64,000 bases of DNA. Source: Streptomyces yangpuensis (lineage in GTDB: Bacteria; Actinomycetota; Actinomycetes; Streptomycetales; Streptomycetaceae). The notes below the pieces were generated by a model. It was not told where the DNA came from. It made no database searches and worked only from the letters and a program-made list of their open reading frames with translations. Shown here one piece after another: positions 24,293 through 31,326 of the stretch. A program made the position numbers and the translations under genes. The stretch lies in the NCBI RefSeq assembly GCF_001005295.1, contig NZ_LBMK01000003.1, positions 264,831 through 328,830 of the forward strand, written 5' to 3'. Each line of letters starts with the position of its first letter. The stretch's first letter is position 1.

Positions 24293-25021
24293 CTAGTGGC
24301 CCGGGCCCGGTTCCGGTTCCGGTCCGGAGCCCGCCTCGCGCTCCTTCTCCGCCAGCTCGTCGTCGAAGCTGGCCGGCGCGGCGTCGCGGTCGGACAGCTC
24401 GGTCGCCGCCGGCGGCTCGACCAGCCAGTCCGGGTTCGACTGCTGGTCCCACCACCGCCAGGCCAGATACGCGCCGGCCGCGAGCAGACCGACCACCGCG
24501 GCACCGCGCAGCACCTTGCCGCGGCGGCGCGCCCGCTCGTGCTTGCGCACGAGCTTCTGCACTTCCTTGGCGGTCACCTGGCCGCGCAGCGCCGCCAGGG
24601 CCGCCGTCGACCGCGACGCGGCCTCCTCGGCGACGGGCGTGGCGGCCGCGAGGGCGCTCTCGATCTTCGGCTGGGTGTAGTCGGCGGCCTGACGGGCCGC
24701 CAGGCGGGTCTGGTGCACCGCGCGCGTCGCCGCCCGGTCCACGGGTGGCGGTACGTGCGCCCGCGCCGCCTTCAGCCGCGGCTGCAGATGGCAGTCGTAG
24801 GTCATCCGGGCCTGCCGCGCGGCCCCGGTGGCCGCCTGGGACACCATCGGCGTCAGCCGTTCGTTGGCCTCGTGCGCGTAGTGCACCGCAGCGTCCCTGG
24901 CGGATTCCGCGTACGGCGCCACCATTTCAGCCGCGTACCGCACGCTGTCCCTGGCGCTCTCGGCTGCCAGGCGCGCGCTGTCCTTGCCGGTCACGGGTTC
25001 CTCCTCCTCGGTGGCGGACAC
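24293..25021 (-). CDS. DUF5324 family membrane protein
   Basis: A 242-residue protein of a Streptomyces-specific family (DUF5324, from memory). A long alanine-rich helical, probably coiled-coil region (about 10-150: ARLAAESARDSVRYAAEMVAPYAESARDAAVHYAHEAN) is followed by a basic patch (VRKHERARRRGKVLRG), a single membrane helix (172-191, ending WRWW) and an acidic tail ending EREAGSGPEPEPGPGH. Start GTG at 25021. The layout suggests a membrane-tethered helical scaffold. Function unknown; no enzymatic motif seen. Confidence 0.75.
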   Translation of the reverse strand: MSATEEEEPVTGKDSARLAAESARDSVRYAAEMVAPYAESARDAAVHYAHEANERLTPMVSQAATGAARQARMTYDCHLQPRLKAARAHVPPPVDRAATRAVHQTRLAARQAADYTQPKIESALAAATPVAEEAASRSTAALAALRGQVTAKEVQKLVRKHERARRRGKVLRGAAVVGLLAAGAYLAWRWWDQQSNPDWLVEPPAATELSDRDAAPASFDDELAEKEREAGSGPEPEPGPGH

Positions 25022-25168
25022 AGTTCACCTTTCCACCCTTTGTCGGATCATGCCTGTCATAACGCCGACAGGCATGCGTGACAGGGCATACGAGTGGAGG
25101 ATTTCAGTGCCGCGGAGCGCTCCGTGCGACCATCTGGACCGACAGTGATGACTATGGAAGGCAGATCC

Positions 25169-25696
25169 GTGGCCGAGAAGCTCTACGCCACCCTGAAGAC
25201 CACGCACGGCGACATCGAGATCGAGCTCCTGGAGAACTTCGCTCCGAAGACCGTCCGGAACTTCGTCGAGCTCGCCACGGGCGCCCGCGAGTGGACGCGT
25301 CCCACCGACGGCCAGAAGACCACGGACCCGCTGTACGACGGCACCGTCTTCCACCGTGTCATCAGCGGCTTCATGATCCAGGGCGGTGACCCGCTCGGCA
25401 ACGGCACGGGCGGTCCCGGCTACGCGTTCGCGGACGAGTTCCACCCCGACCTGGCGTTCACCAAGCCCTACCTGCTCGCGATGGCCAACGCCGGCCCGGG
25501 CACCAACGGCTCGCAGTTCTTCATCACCGTCGCCCCGACCGCGTGGCTGACGCGCAAGCACACCATCTTCGGCGAGGTCACCGACCCGGCGAGCCGGAAG
25601 GTCGTGGACGCGATCGCCTCCGGTGCCACCAACCCGCGCACCGAGCGGCCGCTGGACGACGTGATCATCAAGTCCGTCGTCGTCGAGAAGCGCTGA
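25169..25696 (+). CDS. ppiA: cyclophilin-type peptidyl-prolyl cis-trans isomerase
   Basis: A 175-residue cytosolic cyclophilin catalysing proline isomerisation in protein folding. Catalytic and binding motifs: FHRVISGFMIQGGDP (Arg of FHR), GTNGSQFFIT and LTRKHTIFGEV. GTG at 25169 is chosen because GGAAGG lies 8 bases before it and the protein then begins VAEKLYATLKTTHGDIEIEL, like other actinobacterial PpiA. ATG at 25154 is an alternative. No signal peptide. Divergent from DUF5324. Confidence 0.95.
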   Translation: MAEKLYATLKTTHGDIEIELLENFAPKTVRNFVELATGAREWTRPTDGQKTTDPLYDGTVFHRVISGFMIQGGDPLGNGTGGPGYAFADEFHPDLAFTKPYLLAMANAGPGTNGSQFFITVAPTAWLTRKHTIFGEVTDPASRKVVDAIASGATNPRTERPLDDVIIKSVVVEKR

Positions 25697-25846
25697 CGGC
25701 CCGGCCCGCGTCACCGCGCCTCCCTCTCATCACGCCACCGCGCCGACCGCGCTCCCGGGAACCTTTCCGCCCCGCCCGTCCGTACTGCATACGTACCGGA
25801 CCGGCGGGGTGCACACCGCTCGCCCCGCCGCCGACCGAGGGGACCG

Positions 25847-26722
25847 ATGGACACCGACCGTCTGCCGGGCTGCTACCGCCACCCGGACCGCGACACGGGG
25901 ATCAGCTGCACGCGCTGCGAACGCCCGATCTGCCCCGATTGCATGATCAGCGCAGCGGTGGGGTTCCAGTGCCCCGAGTGCGTCCGTGAGGGCTCCGGGA
26001 CCGGGCGCCGGCCCGCCGCCCACGCGCCGCGCACCATCGCGGGCGGTGTGGTCGCCGAGGACCCCCAGCTGGTCACCAAGATCCTCATCGGGATCAATGT
26101 GGCCGTGTTCTTCCTCTGCCTGCTGGCCCCGGCGCTGGTGGTGCAGCTGCAGCTGGTCGGCGGCTACCTCGAATACCTCGGCGGCCCCGTCCACGGCGTC
26201 GCGGGGGGCGAGTACCACCGGCTGCTGACCTCGGTGTTCCTGCACACCGAGTGGTGGCACATCATCAGCAACATGATCGCGCTGTGGGTCATCGGCGGCC
26301 CGCTGGAGGCGGCCCTCGGCCGGACCCGGTACCTCGCCGTCTACCTGCTGTCGGGCCTCGGCGCGAGCGCTTTCGTCTATCTCCTGGCCGATCCGGGCGT
26401 CCGGACCGTCGGCGCGTCCGGGGCGATCTTCGGCCTGCTCGGCGCGACCGTGGTGCTGGCCCGTCGGCTGAGGTACGAGATGCGCCCGGTGATCATCATG
26501 GTCGTGCTGATGCTGGTGCTGACCTTCGTGCCGCTCGGCGGCGTCATGCGGGTGTCCTGGCAGGCCCACGTGGGCGGTCTGATCACGGGTGCGCTGGTGG
26601 GCCTGGGCATGCTCGCGCCGACCGGCGCCCGCAGTCGTGCGTTCGTCCAGTGGGGCACCTGTGCGGTGGTGTTCCTGCTGGCAGCGGCGCTGATCGTGCT
26701 CCGTACGGCGGAACTCACCTGA
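25847..26722 (+). CDS. rhomboid family intramembrane serine protease
   Basis: A 291-residue rhomboid protease. Catalytic serine S191 in VGASGAIFG and histidine H241 in WQAHVGGLITG, with the conserved oxyanion-side H138 and N142 in WWHIISNM. About six to seven membrane segments from residue 77 on. The N-terminus carries a zinc-binding module (residues 9-46: C..H..C..C..C..C..C..C, B-box-like) common in actinobacterial rhomboids. ATG at 25847 follows GAGGGGACCG. Substrates unknown. Confidence 0.93.
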   Translation: MDTDRLPGCYRHPDRDTGISCTRCERPICPDCMISAAVGFQCPECVREGSGTGRRPAAHAPRTIAGGVVAEDPQLVTKILIGINVAVFFLCLLAPALVVQLQLVGGYLEYLGGPVHGVAGGEYHRLLTSVFLHTEWWHIISNMIALWVIGGPLEAALGRTRYLAVYLLSGLGASAFVYLLADPGVRTVGASGAIFGLLGATVVLARRLRYEMRPVIIMVVLMLVLTFVPLGGVMRVSWQAHVGGLITGALVGLGMLAPTGARSRAFVQWGTCAVVFLLAAALIVLRTAELT

Positions 26723-26737
26723 TCACACCGGCGTCAA

Positions 26738-26803
26738 CTCTCCACAGAGTTATCCACAGATCTTCTGTCTTTTCCTCAGGTGTGGATGACGCTGTGGATA
26801 ACT
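26738..26803. promoter_or_regulatory. extra-origin DnaA box cluster
   Basis: Four boxes lie in the 115-base spacer between convergent genes: CTCTCCACA (26738), a perfect TTATCCACA (26750-26758), TGTGGATGA (26781-26789) and a perfect TGTGGATAA (26793-26801). The outer pair forms an inverted repeat AGTTATCCACAG / CTGTGGATAACT (26748-26759, 26792-26803). About 17 kb from oriC. Such clusters near oriC titrate DnaA in S. coelicolor. Confidence 0.8.
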
Positions 26804-26837
26804 CATGGGGAGAGCTTCCGTCAGGGACTGCCGGGTG

Positions 26838-27092
26838 CTACTTCCACTGCGTGGAAACGCCGAATCCCGCCGCGATGAAGCCGAAACCGACCACGATGTT
26901 CCAGTTGCCGAGGGCCTCGACCGGCAGCTGGGTCTCGGTCACGTAGAACACGACGATCCACGCGAGACCGATCAGGAAGAACGCCAGCATCACCGGGGCG
27001 ACCCAGCTGCGGTTCGTCAGCCGGATGTTCTGCGGCTGCCGCGAGGGCGGCGGGGTGTAGTCGTCCTTCTTGCGGATACGTGACTTCGGCAC
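26838..27092 (-). CDS. crgA: cell division inhibitor CrgA
   Basis: An 84-residue actinobacterial CrgA, which coordinates FtsZ-ring and septum formation and delays sporulation septation in Streptomyces. N-terminal MPKSRIRKKDDYTPPP is family-typical, followed by two membrane helices (WVAPVMLAFFLIGLAWIVVFYVT and NIVVGFGFIAAGFGVSTQW). Divergent from the DUF881/sortase operon. Its 3' end faces the DnaA box cluster. Confidence 0.95.
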   Translation of the reverse strand: MPKSRIRKKDDYTPPPSRQPQNIRLTNRSWVAPVMLAFFLIGLAWIVVFYVTETQLPVEALGNWNIVVGFGFIAAGFGVSTQWK

Positions 27093-27123
27093 GAGGGGCT
27101 CTCCTGTCGATGCGCTGGGGACC

Positions 27124-27150
27124 TTGCCTGCCCCGGGCGTCCGTTAGCGT
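27124..27150 (+). promoter_or_regulatory. possible promoter of the DUF881-sortase operon
   Basis: TTGCCT (27124-27129) and TAGCGT (27145-27150), spacer 15 (short), 34 bases before the TTG start. Weak. Confidence 0.35.
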
Positions 27151-27183
27151 AGTGGACCTGTGGCGTTGAAGGAGAAGGGTACG

Positions 27184-27957
27184 TTGAGCAATTCAGACGA
27201 CTCCTCCACGGGTCCCCGTCGCCGGGCCAGGCCGGTCCGGTTGCTGACGGCGGCCGTCTTCGCCCTGGCCGGGCTGCTCTTCGTCACCAGTTTCAACACA
27301 TCCAAGGGTACGAACATCCGCACGGACGCTTCGCTCCTGAAGCTGTCGGACCTGATCAAGGAACGCAGCCAGGACAACGCGGAGCTGGAGGAGAGCACCG
27401 GAGCGGCCCGCGCCCGCGTGGACGCCCTCGCCGACCGCGACGACGGCAGCACCAGGGCCGAGGACGCGAAGCTGGCCGCCCTGCGCGCCGCCTCGGGCAC
27501 CGAGGAACTCTCCGGCAAGGGCCTGACGGTCACCCTCAACGACGCCCCGCCGAACGCCACCGCCCGCATCCCCAACGTGCCCGAGCCGCAGCCCAACGAC
27601 CTGGTGATCCACCAGCAGGACCTCCAGGCCGTGGTGAACGCCCTGTGGCAGGGCGGCGCCGAGGGTATCCAGGTCATGGACCAGCGGCTCATCTCCACCA
27701 GCGCGGTGCGCTGTGTGGGCAACACCCTGATTCTCCAGGGCCGCGTCTACTCGCCCCCGTACAAGATCTCGGCGGTCGGCGACCCGGCGGCGCTCAAGAA
27801 GGCCCTCGCCGCCTCCCCGGCGCTGCAGAACTACCAGGCGTACGTGAACGCCTACGGCCTGGGCTGGAAAGTGGACGAGCACAAGGCGCTGACACTTCCC
27901 CCCTACTCCGGCACAGTGGACCTCCACTATGCGAAGCCGGTGGGCACCACCCCGTGA
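27184..27957 (+). CDS. DUF881 membrane-anchored extracytoplasmic protein
   Basis: A 257-residue DUF881 protein. One N-terminal membrane helix (VRLLTAAVFALAGLLFVTSF), a coiled-coil (about 45-100: SDLIKERSQDNAELEESTGAARARVDAL), then the conserved DUF881 core (LTVTLNDAP...LVIHQQDLQAVVNALWQGGAEGIQVMDQRLISTSAVRCVGNTL). I prefer TTG at 27184 because GGAGAAGG precedes it; GTG at 27160 is also open. DUF881 genes sit beside crgA and division genes in actinobacteria, suggesting a cell-envelope or division role. Confidence 0.85.
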   Translation: MSNSDDSSTGPRRRARPVRLLTAAVFALAGLLFVTSFNTSKGTNIRTDASLLKLSDLIKERSQDNAELEESTGAARARVDALADRDDGSTRAEDAKLAALRAASGTEELSGKGLTVTLNDAPPNATARIPNVPEPQPNDLVIHQQDLQAVVNALWQGGAEGIQVMDQRLISTSAVRCVGNTLILQGRVYSPPYKISAVGDPAALKKALAASPALQNYQAYVNAYGLGWKVDEHKALTLPPYSGTVDLHYAKPVGTTP

Positions 27958-28684
27958 CCGGGTCCGTCCCGACGTCCTGCTGCGCCTGGCGGTACGGACG
28001 TTCAGCGAGGTGTGCCTGACGGCGGGCACGCTGATCGTGCTCTTCGTCGTCTACGTCCTGGTGTGGACCGGGGTCAAGGCGGACCGGGCCGCGGACGGCG
28101 AGATGGCCCGGCTGCGCGACAGCTGGGCCGCCGCGGCGCCGCCGACGGCCCCGGCCGCCCCGGCCGCGGCCCCCGCCCCCGCCCCCGCACCCGCCCCCGC
28201 GGAACCGCGCTACCCCGCGGGCCGGGCCTTCGCCGAGATGTACATCCCGCGTTTCGGCCCGGACTGGGTCCGGCCCGTCCTGGAGGGCACGGATCCGGAG
28301 CTGCTCAAGAAGGGCCTGGGCCACTACCCCGCCACCGCCCGCCTCGGCGCCGTCGGGAACTTCTCCGTGGCCGGCCACCGCCGCACCTACGGTGACCCTT
28401 TCAAGGACTTTCCCCGGCTGCGCCCGGGGGACCAGGTGATCCTCAAGGACGCGGGCACCCGGTACACGTACACGATCCGGGGCGGGCCCCTGCGCACCCT
28501 GCCCACCGATGTGGCCGTGGTCGAGCCGGTCCCGCCGAAGTCCCCGTTCACGGCACCGGGCCGGTACCTGACGCTGACCACCTGCGACCCGGAATGGGGA
28601 CACAGCCACCGGCTGGTGGTCTGGGCGGAACTGACCGGGACGCGCCCCGCCGCGGAGGGCGGACCGGAGGGTTCGTCCAGGTGA
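27929..28684 (+). CDS. class E sortase (first of three)
   Basis: A 251-residue transpeptidase expected to join sorting-signal proteins to peptidoglycan. N-terminal membrane helix (about 27-48, TAGTLIVLFVVYVLVW), an A/P repeat spacer (70-92), then the catalytic domain with H150 (VAGHR), C219 (LTTCDPE) and R228 (HSHRLVVW). Unlike its two relatives downstream, it has CDPEWGHSHR rather than C-T-P near the active site, indicating a distinct specificity or lineage. It overlaps the DUF881 gene by 29 bases. ATG at 27929 is the only near start. Confidence 0.85.
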   Translation: MRSRWAPPRDRVRPDVLLRLAVRTFSEVCLTAGTLIVLFVVYVLVWTGVKADRAADGEMARLRDSWAAAAPPTAPAAPAAAPAPAPAPAPAEPRYPAGRAFAEMYIPRFGPDWVRPVLEGTDPELLKKGLGHYPATARLGAVGNFSVAGHRRTYGDPFKDFPRLRPGDQVILKDAGTRYTYTIRGGPLRTLPTDVAVVEPVPPKSPFTAPGRYLTLTTCDPEWGHSHRLVVWAELTGTRPAAEGGPEGSSR

Positions 28685-28773
28685 CCCTCCCTGCCGGGCC
28701 GCTGCCTTTAGTCTGTTCGCGTACCGCCCCCGCGGTGCGTTGAACGAATGTGGACGAAAAGGAATCAGGCGGC

Positions 28774-28950
28774 ATGTACGGCTGGATCTGGCGGCATCTG
28801 CCGGGCAACGCGTGGGTACGCGCGCTGATCTCCCTCGTACTGGTCCTCGCCGTGGTCTTCGTGCTGTTCCAGTACGTCTTCCCGTGGGCCGAGCCGCTCC
28901 TTCCGTTCAACGATGTGACGGTGGACGAGGGATCGGGAGCCACTCCGTGA
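28774..28950 (+). CDS. small single-pass membrane protein
   Basis: A 58-residue protein MYGWIWRHLPGNAWVRAL with one membrane helix (ALISLVLVLAVVFVLFQYVF) and an acidic end (NDVTVDEGSGATP). ATG at 28774 follows AAGGAA; a GTG at 28750 would add eight residues. Its stop overlaps the GTG of the glutamine amidotransferase gene by 4 bases. Conserved in this position in streptomycetes as far as I recall. Function unknown. Confidence 0.75.
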   Translation: MYGWIWRHLPGNAWVRALISLVLVLAVVFVLFQYVFPWAEPLLPFNDVTVDEGSGATP

Positions 28951-29585
28951 GCGCACGCATTCTGGTGGTCGACAACTACGACAGCTTCGTCTTCAACCTG
29001 GTCCAGTACCTCTACCAGCTCGGAGCCGAGTGCGAGGTGCTGCGCAACGACGAGGTCGCCCTGGCGCACGCGCAGGACGGTTTCGACGGCGTACTGCTCT
29101 CCCCCGGGCCGGGCACGCCCGAGGAGGCCGGCGTCTGCGTGGACATGGTCCGGCACTGCGCCGGCACCGGCGTTCCCGTCTTCGGCGTGTGCCTCGGCAT
29201 GCAGTCCATGGCGGTCGCCTACGGGGGCGTCGTGGGCCGGGCCCCCGAGCTGCTCCACGGCAAGACCTCGCCCGTGGTGCACGAGGGCCTGGGCGTGTTC
29301 GAGGGGCTGCCCTCGCCGTTCACCGCGACGCGGTACCACTCCCTCGCGGCCGAGCCCGCCACCCTGCCCGACGTCCTGGAGGTCACGGCCCGGACCGAGG
29401 ACGGGATCATCATGGGCCTGCGCCACCGGGAGCACGACGTCGAGGGCGTGCAGTTCCACCCCGAGTCGGTGCTGACCGAATGGGGCCACCGGATGCTCGC
29501 GAACTGGCTGGTGCGCTGCGGTGACGCCGGCGCGGTGGAACGCTCGGTGGGGCTGGCCCCGGTGGTGGGCAAGGCCGTCGCGTGA
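28947..29585 (+). CDS. pabA: anthranilate/aminodeoxychorismate synthase glutamine amidotransferase subunit
   Basis: A 212-residue class I glutamine amidotransferase (TrpG/PabA) that supplies ammonia for chorismate amination. Nucleophile C82 in GVCLGMQ, oxyanion motif SPGPGTPEEAG, catalytic H and E in QFHPESVLTEWG near 171-173, and the family start ILVVDNYDSFVFNLVQYL. No TrpE/PabB partner lies in this window, so PabA versus TrpG cannot be settled. Start GTG at 28947. It is sandwiched by 4-base overlaps between a membrane protein and a sortase, an odd company for a biosynthetic enzyme. Confidence 0.88.
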   Translation: MSARILVVDNYDSFVFNLVQYLYQLGAECEVLRNDEVALAHAQDGFDGVLLSPGPGTPEEAGVCVDMVRHCAGTGVPVFGVCLGMQSMAVAYGGVVGRAPELLHGKTSPVVHEGLGVFEGLPSPFTATRYHSLAAEPATLPDVLEVTARTEDGIIMGLRHREHDVEGVQFHPESVLTEWGHRMLANWLVRCGDAGAVERSVGLAPVVGKAVA

Positions 29586-30403
29586 CGACGGTCGCGCCGT
29601 CCGCGCCCACGGAGGGCCGGGCCGCGCGACGCAGGGCAGCTCAGGAGGCCGCGAAACGGGCCGCCAGGAACTCCCGGAGGAGGGGCGGGCGGCGGCGCAA
29701 GCGGCCGGCGTCGGGCGGCCCGGTGATCATCGCGAGCCGGCTGGGCGGGGAGCTCTTCATCACGGTGGGCCTGGTGATGCTGCTGTTCGTCGCCTACCAG
29801 CTCTGGTACACGAACCTGGTGGCCGAGCGGACGGCGAACGGCGCCGCCGGCTCGCTGCGGCAGACCTGGGAGCGGCAGCCGGACGGCGCGGCGGCCGCAC
29901 CGCCCGTGACGGCCTTCGAACCGGGCCAGGGCTTCGCGATCCTCCACATCCCCAAGCTGGACGTGAAGGTCCCGGTCGCCGAGGGCATCAGCAAGCCCAA
30001 GGTGCTGGACAAGGGCATGGTCGGGCACTACGGCGAGGGCGCGCTGAAGACCGCGATGCCCGCCGACAAGCAGGGCAACTTCGCGGTGGCCGGACACCGC
30101 AACACCCACGGGGAGCCGTTCCGCTACATCAACCGGCTGGTGCCCGGGGATCCCGTCGTGGTCGAGACCCGGGACGCGTACTACACGTACGAGATGACAT
30201 CGGCGCTGGCGCAGACACCGCCGACGAACATCGGGGTGATCAAACCCGTGCCGGAGGGATCGGGATTCACTTCCGCGGGCCGGTACATCACGCTGACCAC
30301 CTGCACCCCGGAGTTCACCAGCACCTACCGGATGATCGTATGGGGCAGGATGACCGAGGAACGCCCCCGCAGCCAGGGCCCGCCGCCCGCGCTGACCAGC
30401 TAA
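29582..30403 (+). CDS. class E sortase (second of three)
   Basis: A 273-residue class E sortase. A basic N-terminal cytoplasmic part (RRRGGRRRKRP), membrane helix 55-75 (LGGELFITVGLVMLLFVAY), then the catalytic domain with H172 (VAGHRNTHGEPF), C241 (TLTTCTPE) and R250 (STYRMIVWG). Corresponds in position to srtE1 of S. coelicolor, whose class E sortases attach LAXTG-type long chaplins. No chaplin gene is in this window. GTG start overlaps pabA by 4 bases. Confidence 0.9.
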   Translation: MTTVAPSAPTEGRAARRRAAQEAAKRAARNSRRRGGRRRKRPASGGPVIIASRLGGELFITVGLVMLLFVAYQLWYTNLVAERTANGAAGSLRQTWERQPDGAAAAPPVTAFEPGQGFAILHIPKLDVKVPVAEGISKPKVLDKGMVGHYGEGALKTAMPADKQGNFAVAGHRNTHGEPFRYINRLVPGDPVVVETRDAYYTYEMTSALAQTPPTNIGVIKPVPEGSGFTSAGRYITLTTCTPEFTSTYRMIVWGRMTEERPRSQGPPPALTS

Positions 30404-30416
30404 GGACGAATCAAGC

Positions 30417-31142
30417 GTGTCTCGTGCCAGCCGCCGCGCCGCGGCCCCGCCCGCCGGCAGCCGCAGTGTGCTCGCCGGGTTCCTGAGCCTGCTGGGAGAG
30501 GTCCTGATCACGGTGGGCCTGGTGCTGGGCCTGTTCGTGGCGTACTCGCTGTGGTGGACCAACGTCCTCGCCGACCGGCACGCCGCCGCGCGGGGCGACG
30601 AGATCCGGCGGCAGTGGCAGGCCCCGGCCCCCGAGCAGGCCGGGCCGGGGGCGCTCGACACCAGGGGTGGGGTCGGCTTCCTGCACGTACCGGCGATGAA
30701 GAACGGCGAGGTGCTCGTCAAGGCGGGCACGGCGCCCGACATCCTGGACGACGGTGTGGCCGGCTACTACACCGAGCCCGTGAAGTCGGCGCTGCCCTGG
30801 GAGGAGAAGGGCAACTTCTCGCTCGCCGCGCACCGGGACGGGCACGGGGCGAAGTTCCACAACATCGACAAGATGAAGAACGGCGACGCGATCGTCTTCG
30901 AGACCCGGGACACCTGGTACGTCTACAAGGTCTTCGCGGAGCTGCGCCAGACCTCGAAGTACAACACCGACGTGATCAACCCGGTCCCCAGGGAGTCCGG
31001 CAGGACCGCTCCGGGCCGGTACATCACGCTCACCACCTGCACGCCGGTCTACACGTCGAAGTACCGCTACATCGTGTGGGGCGAGCTGGTCCGCACGGAG
31101 AAGGTGGACGCGAAGCGCACCCTGCCGGCGGAACTGCGCTGA
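30417..31142 (+). CDS. class E sortase (third of three)
   Basis: A 241-residue class E sortase with membrane helix about 25-47, H139 (AAHRDGHGAKF), C208 (TLTTCTPVY) and R217 (SKYRYIVWGE). Starts GTG, 13 bases after the second sortase gene, and corresponds in position to srtE2. The downstream sides of the two catalytic domains are clearly related (ITLTTCTP; NxVxPVP), consistent with tandem duplication. Strong terminator at 31258. Confidence 0.9.
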   Translation: MSRASRRAAAPPAGSRSVLAGFLSLLGEVLITVGLVLGLFVAYSLWWTNVLADRHAAARGDEIRRQWQAPAPEQAGPGALDTRGGVGFLHVPAMKNGEVLVKAGTAPDILDDGVAGYYTEPVKSALPWEEKGNFSLAAHRDGHGAKFHNIDKMKNGDAIVFETRDTWYVYKVFAELRQTSKYNTDVINPVPRESGRTAPGRYITLTTCTPVYTSKYRYIVWGELVRTEKVDAKRTLPAELR

Positions 31143-31257
31143 GGCGGCCCTGAGTGGCCCTGGGAGCCGCTGCTGGTCCCAGGTGGCCCACCGGTCCCGG
31201 CCGTACCGCCAAAGGGCCGCAGAAGAGCGCCTGTGGGCGCCCTCGTACGGCCGTGTA

Positions 31258-31309
31258 CGAAAAGGGTCCGGCCTTCCTCTCCGCCGAGAGGAAGGCCGGA
31301 CCCTTTTCG
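31258..31309. terminator. 23-bp perfect bidirectional terminator
   Basis: Arms 31258-31280 and 31287-31309 pair perfectly around CCGCCG. The arms begin CGAAAAGG and end CCTTTTCG, so T-runs follow the GC-rich stem in both directions. It serves the sortase operon (+) and pknB (-). Confidence 0.9.
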
Positions 31310-31326
31310 CGCGCGTCGTGCCGGTG

